Below, piece by piece: positions 5,095-5,253 of a stretch of 5,253 nucleotides of DNA (position 1 is its first letter; every line of letters starts with the position of its first letter). A program made the position numbers and the translations under genes. The notes under the pieces were generated by a model that was not told the origin of the DNA, made no database searches, and was given only the letters and a program-made list of their open reading frames with translations. Source of the DNA: Nitrospirota bacterium (GTDB taxonomy: Bacteria > Nitrospirota > Thermodesulfovibrionia > Thermodesulfovibrionales > JdFR-86); contig DAOUWH010000131.1 in NCBI GenBank assembly GCA_030667205.1, positions 1 through 5,253 of the forward strand. Reading direction: 5' to 3'.

Positions 5095-5253
5095 GTGAAG
5101 TATAACGCCGTAAAGGGGGTCCAGGACATCCTGCCCCCCGACGTTTACATATGGCAGGCGGTGGAGTCCGCGGCGGCGGAGGTATTCGGGGCGTACGGGT
5201 TTCAGCAACTGAGGGCCCCGATAATGGAGTTTACGGACGTCTTCGTGCGCAGC
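5095..5253 (+). CDS. hisS: Histidyl-tRNA synthetase, N-terminal fragment (cut by window end)
   Basis: The first 53 codons of a class II aminoacyl-tRNA synthetase that charges tRNA-His with histidine. The N-terminus shows VKGVQDILP (6-14), W20, YGFQQLRAP (34-42) and EFTDVFVRS (45-53), matching the HisS pattern KGxxDILP...W...YGFxxIRxPxxExxELFxRs that forms the motif 1 region. The start is GTG at 5095, 4 bases after the divIVA stop; a weak AAGG lies about 11 bases before it within divIVA, so translation may depend on coupling. The regulatory paralogue HisZ shares this fold and cannot be fully excluded from 53 residues, but the KGVQDILP opening favours HisS. The reading frame runs off the window edge; there is no sign of a break. 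Confidence 0.92.
   Translation, partial: MKYNAVKGVQDILPPDVYIWQAVESAAAEVFGAYGFQQLRAPIMEFTDVFVRS

Overview
The window comes from a moderately GC-rich bacterial chromosome and holds eight genes in two divergent groups. Arg codon AGG, Ile codon ATA and TTG/GTG starts are used freely. A yggS-proC-yggT cluster followed by a DivIVA-family gene and hisS, beside a CheY/CheX-type signalling pair and a periplasmic-type ankyrin protein, suggests a Gram-negative, Desulfobacterota- or Nitrospirota-like lineage. That placement is an inference from gene content and style only.

Left half (minus strand, read from about 2450 down to 37): a stand-alone CheY-like receiver, then 3 bases later a two-part protein with four 29-residue repeats resembling MshEN/GspE-N motifs and a C-terminal CheX-like phosphatase domain, then after 68 bases an exported protein made almost entirely of ankyrin repeats. 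No terminator is visible between these genes, so they could form one operon. The receiver and the CheX-like protein are a plausible phosphorylation/dephosphorylation pair. The ankyrin protein's link to them rests on position alone.

Middle (2412-2701): a 290-base divergent intergenic region with a perfect 12-bp palindrome (2438-2449) that carries TATAAT on both strands, two or three small inverted repeats, and a candidate promoter lying almost on top of the TTG start of yggS.

Right half (plus strand, 2702-5253): yggS (PLP homeostasis) and proC (proline synthesis) overlap by ATGA. A 160-base gap with a candidate promoter follows, then yggT (small membrane protein), a divIVA-family coiled-coil gene and the first 53 codons of histidyl-tRNA synthetase, cut by the window edge. 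The yggS/yggT/divIVA association recalls the ylm-divIVA division-linked cluster of Gram-positive bacteria. No RNA genes, CRISPR arrays, insertion sequences or phage genes were seen.

The most unusual item is the fusion of four MshEN-like repeats to a CheX domain beside its likely receiver partner. If the repeats bind a ligand such as c-di-GMP, this would be a way for a second messenger to control dephosphorylation of a CheY. The Arg typical of the c-di-GMP motif is missing in all four copies, so ligand binding is uncertain.
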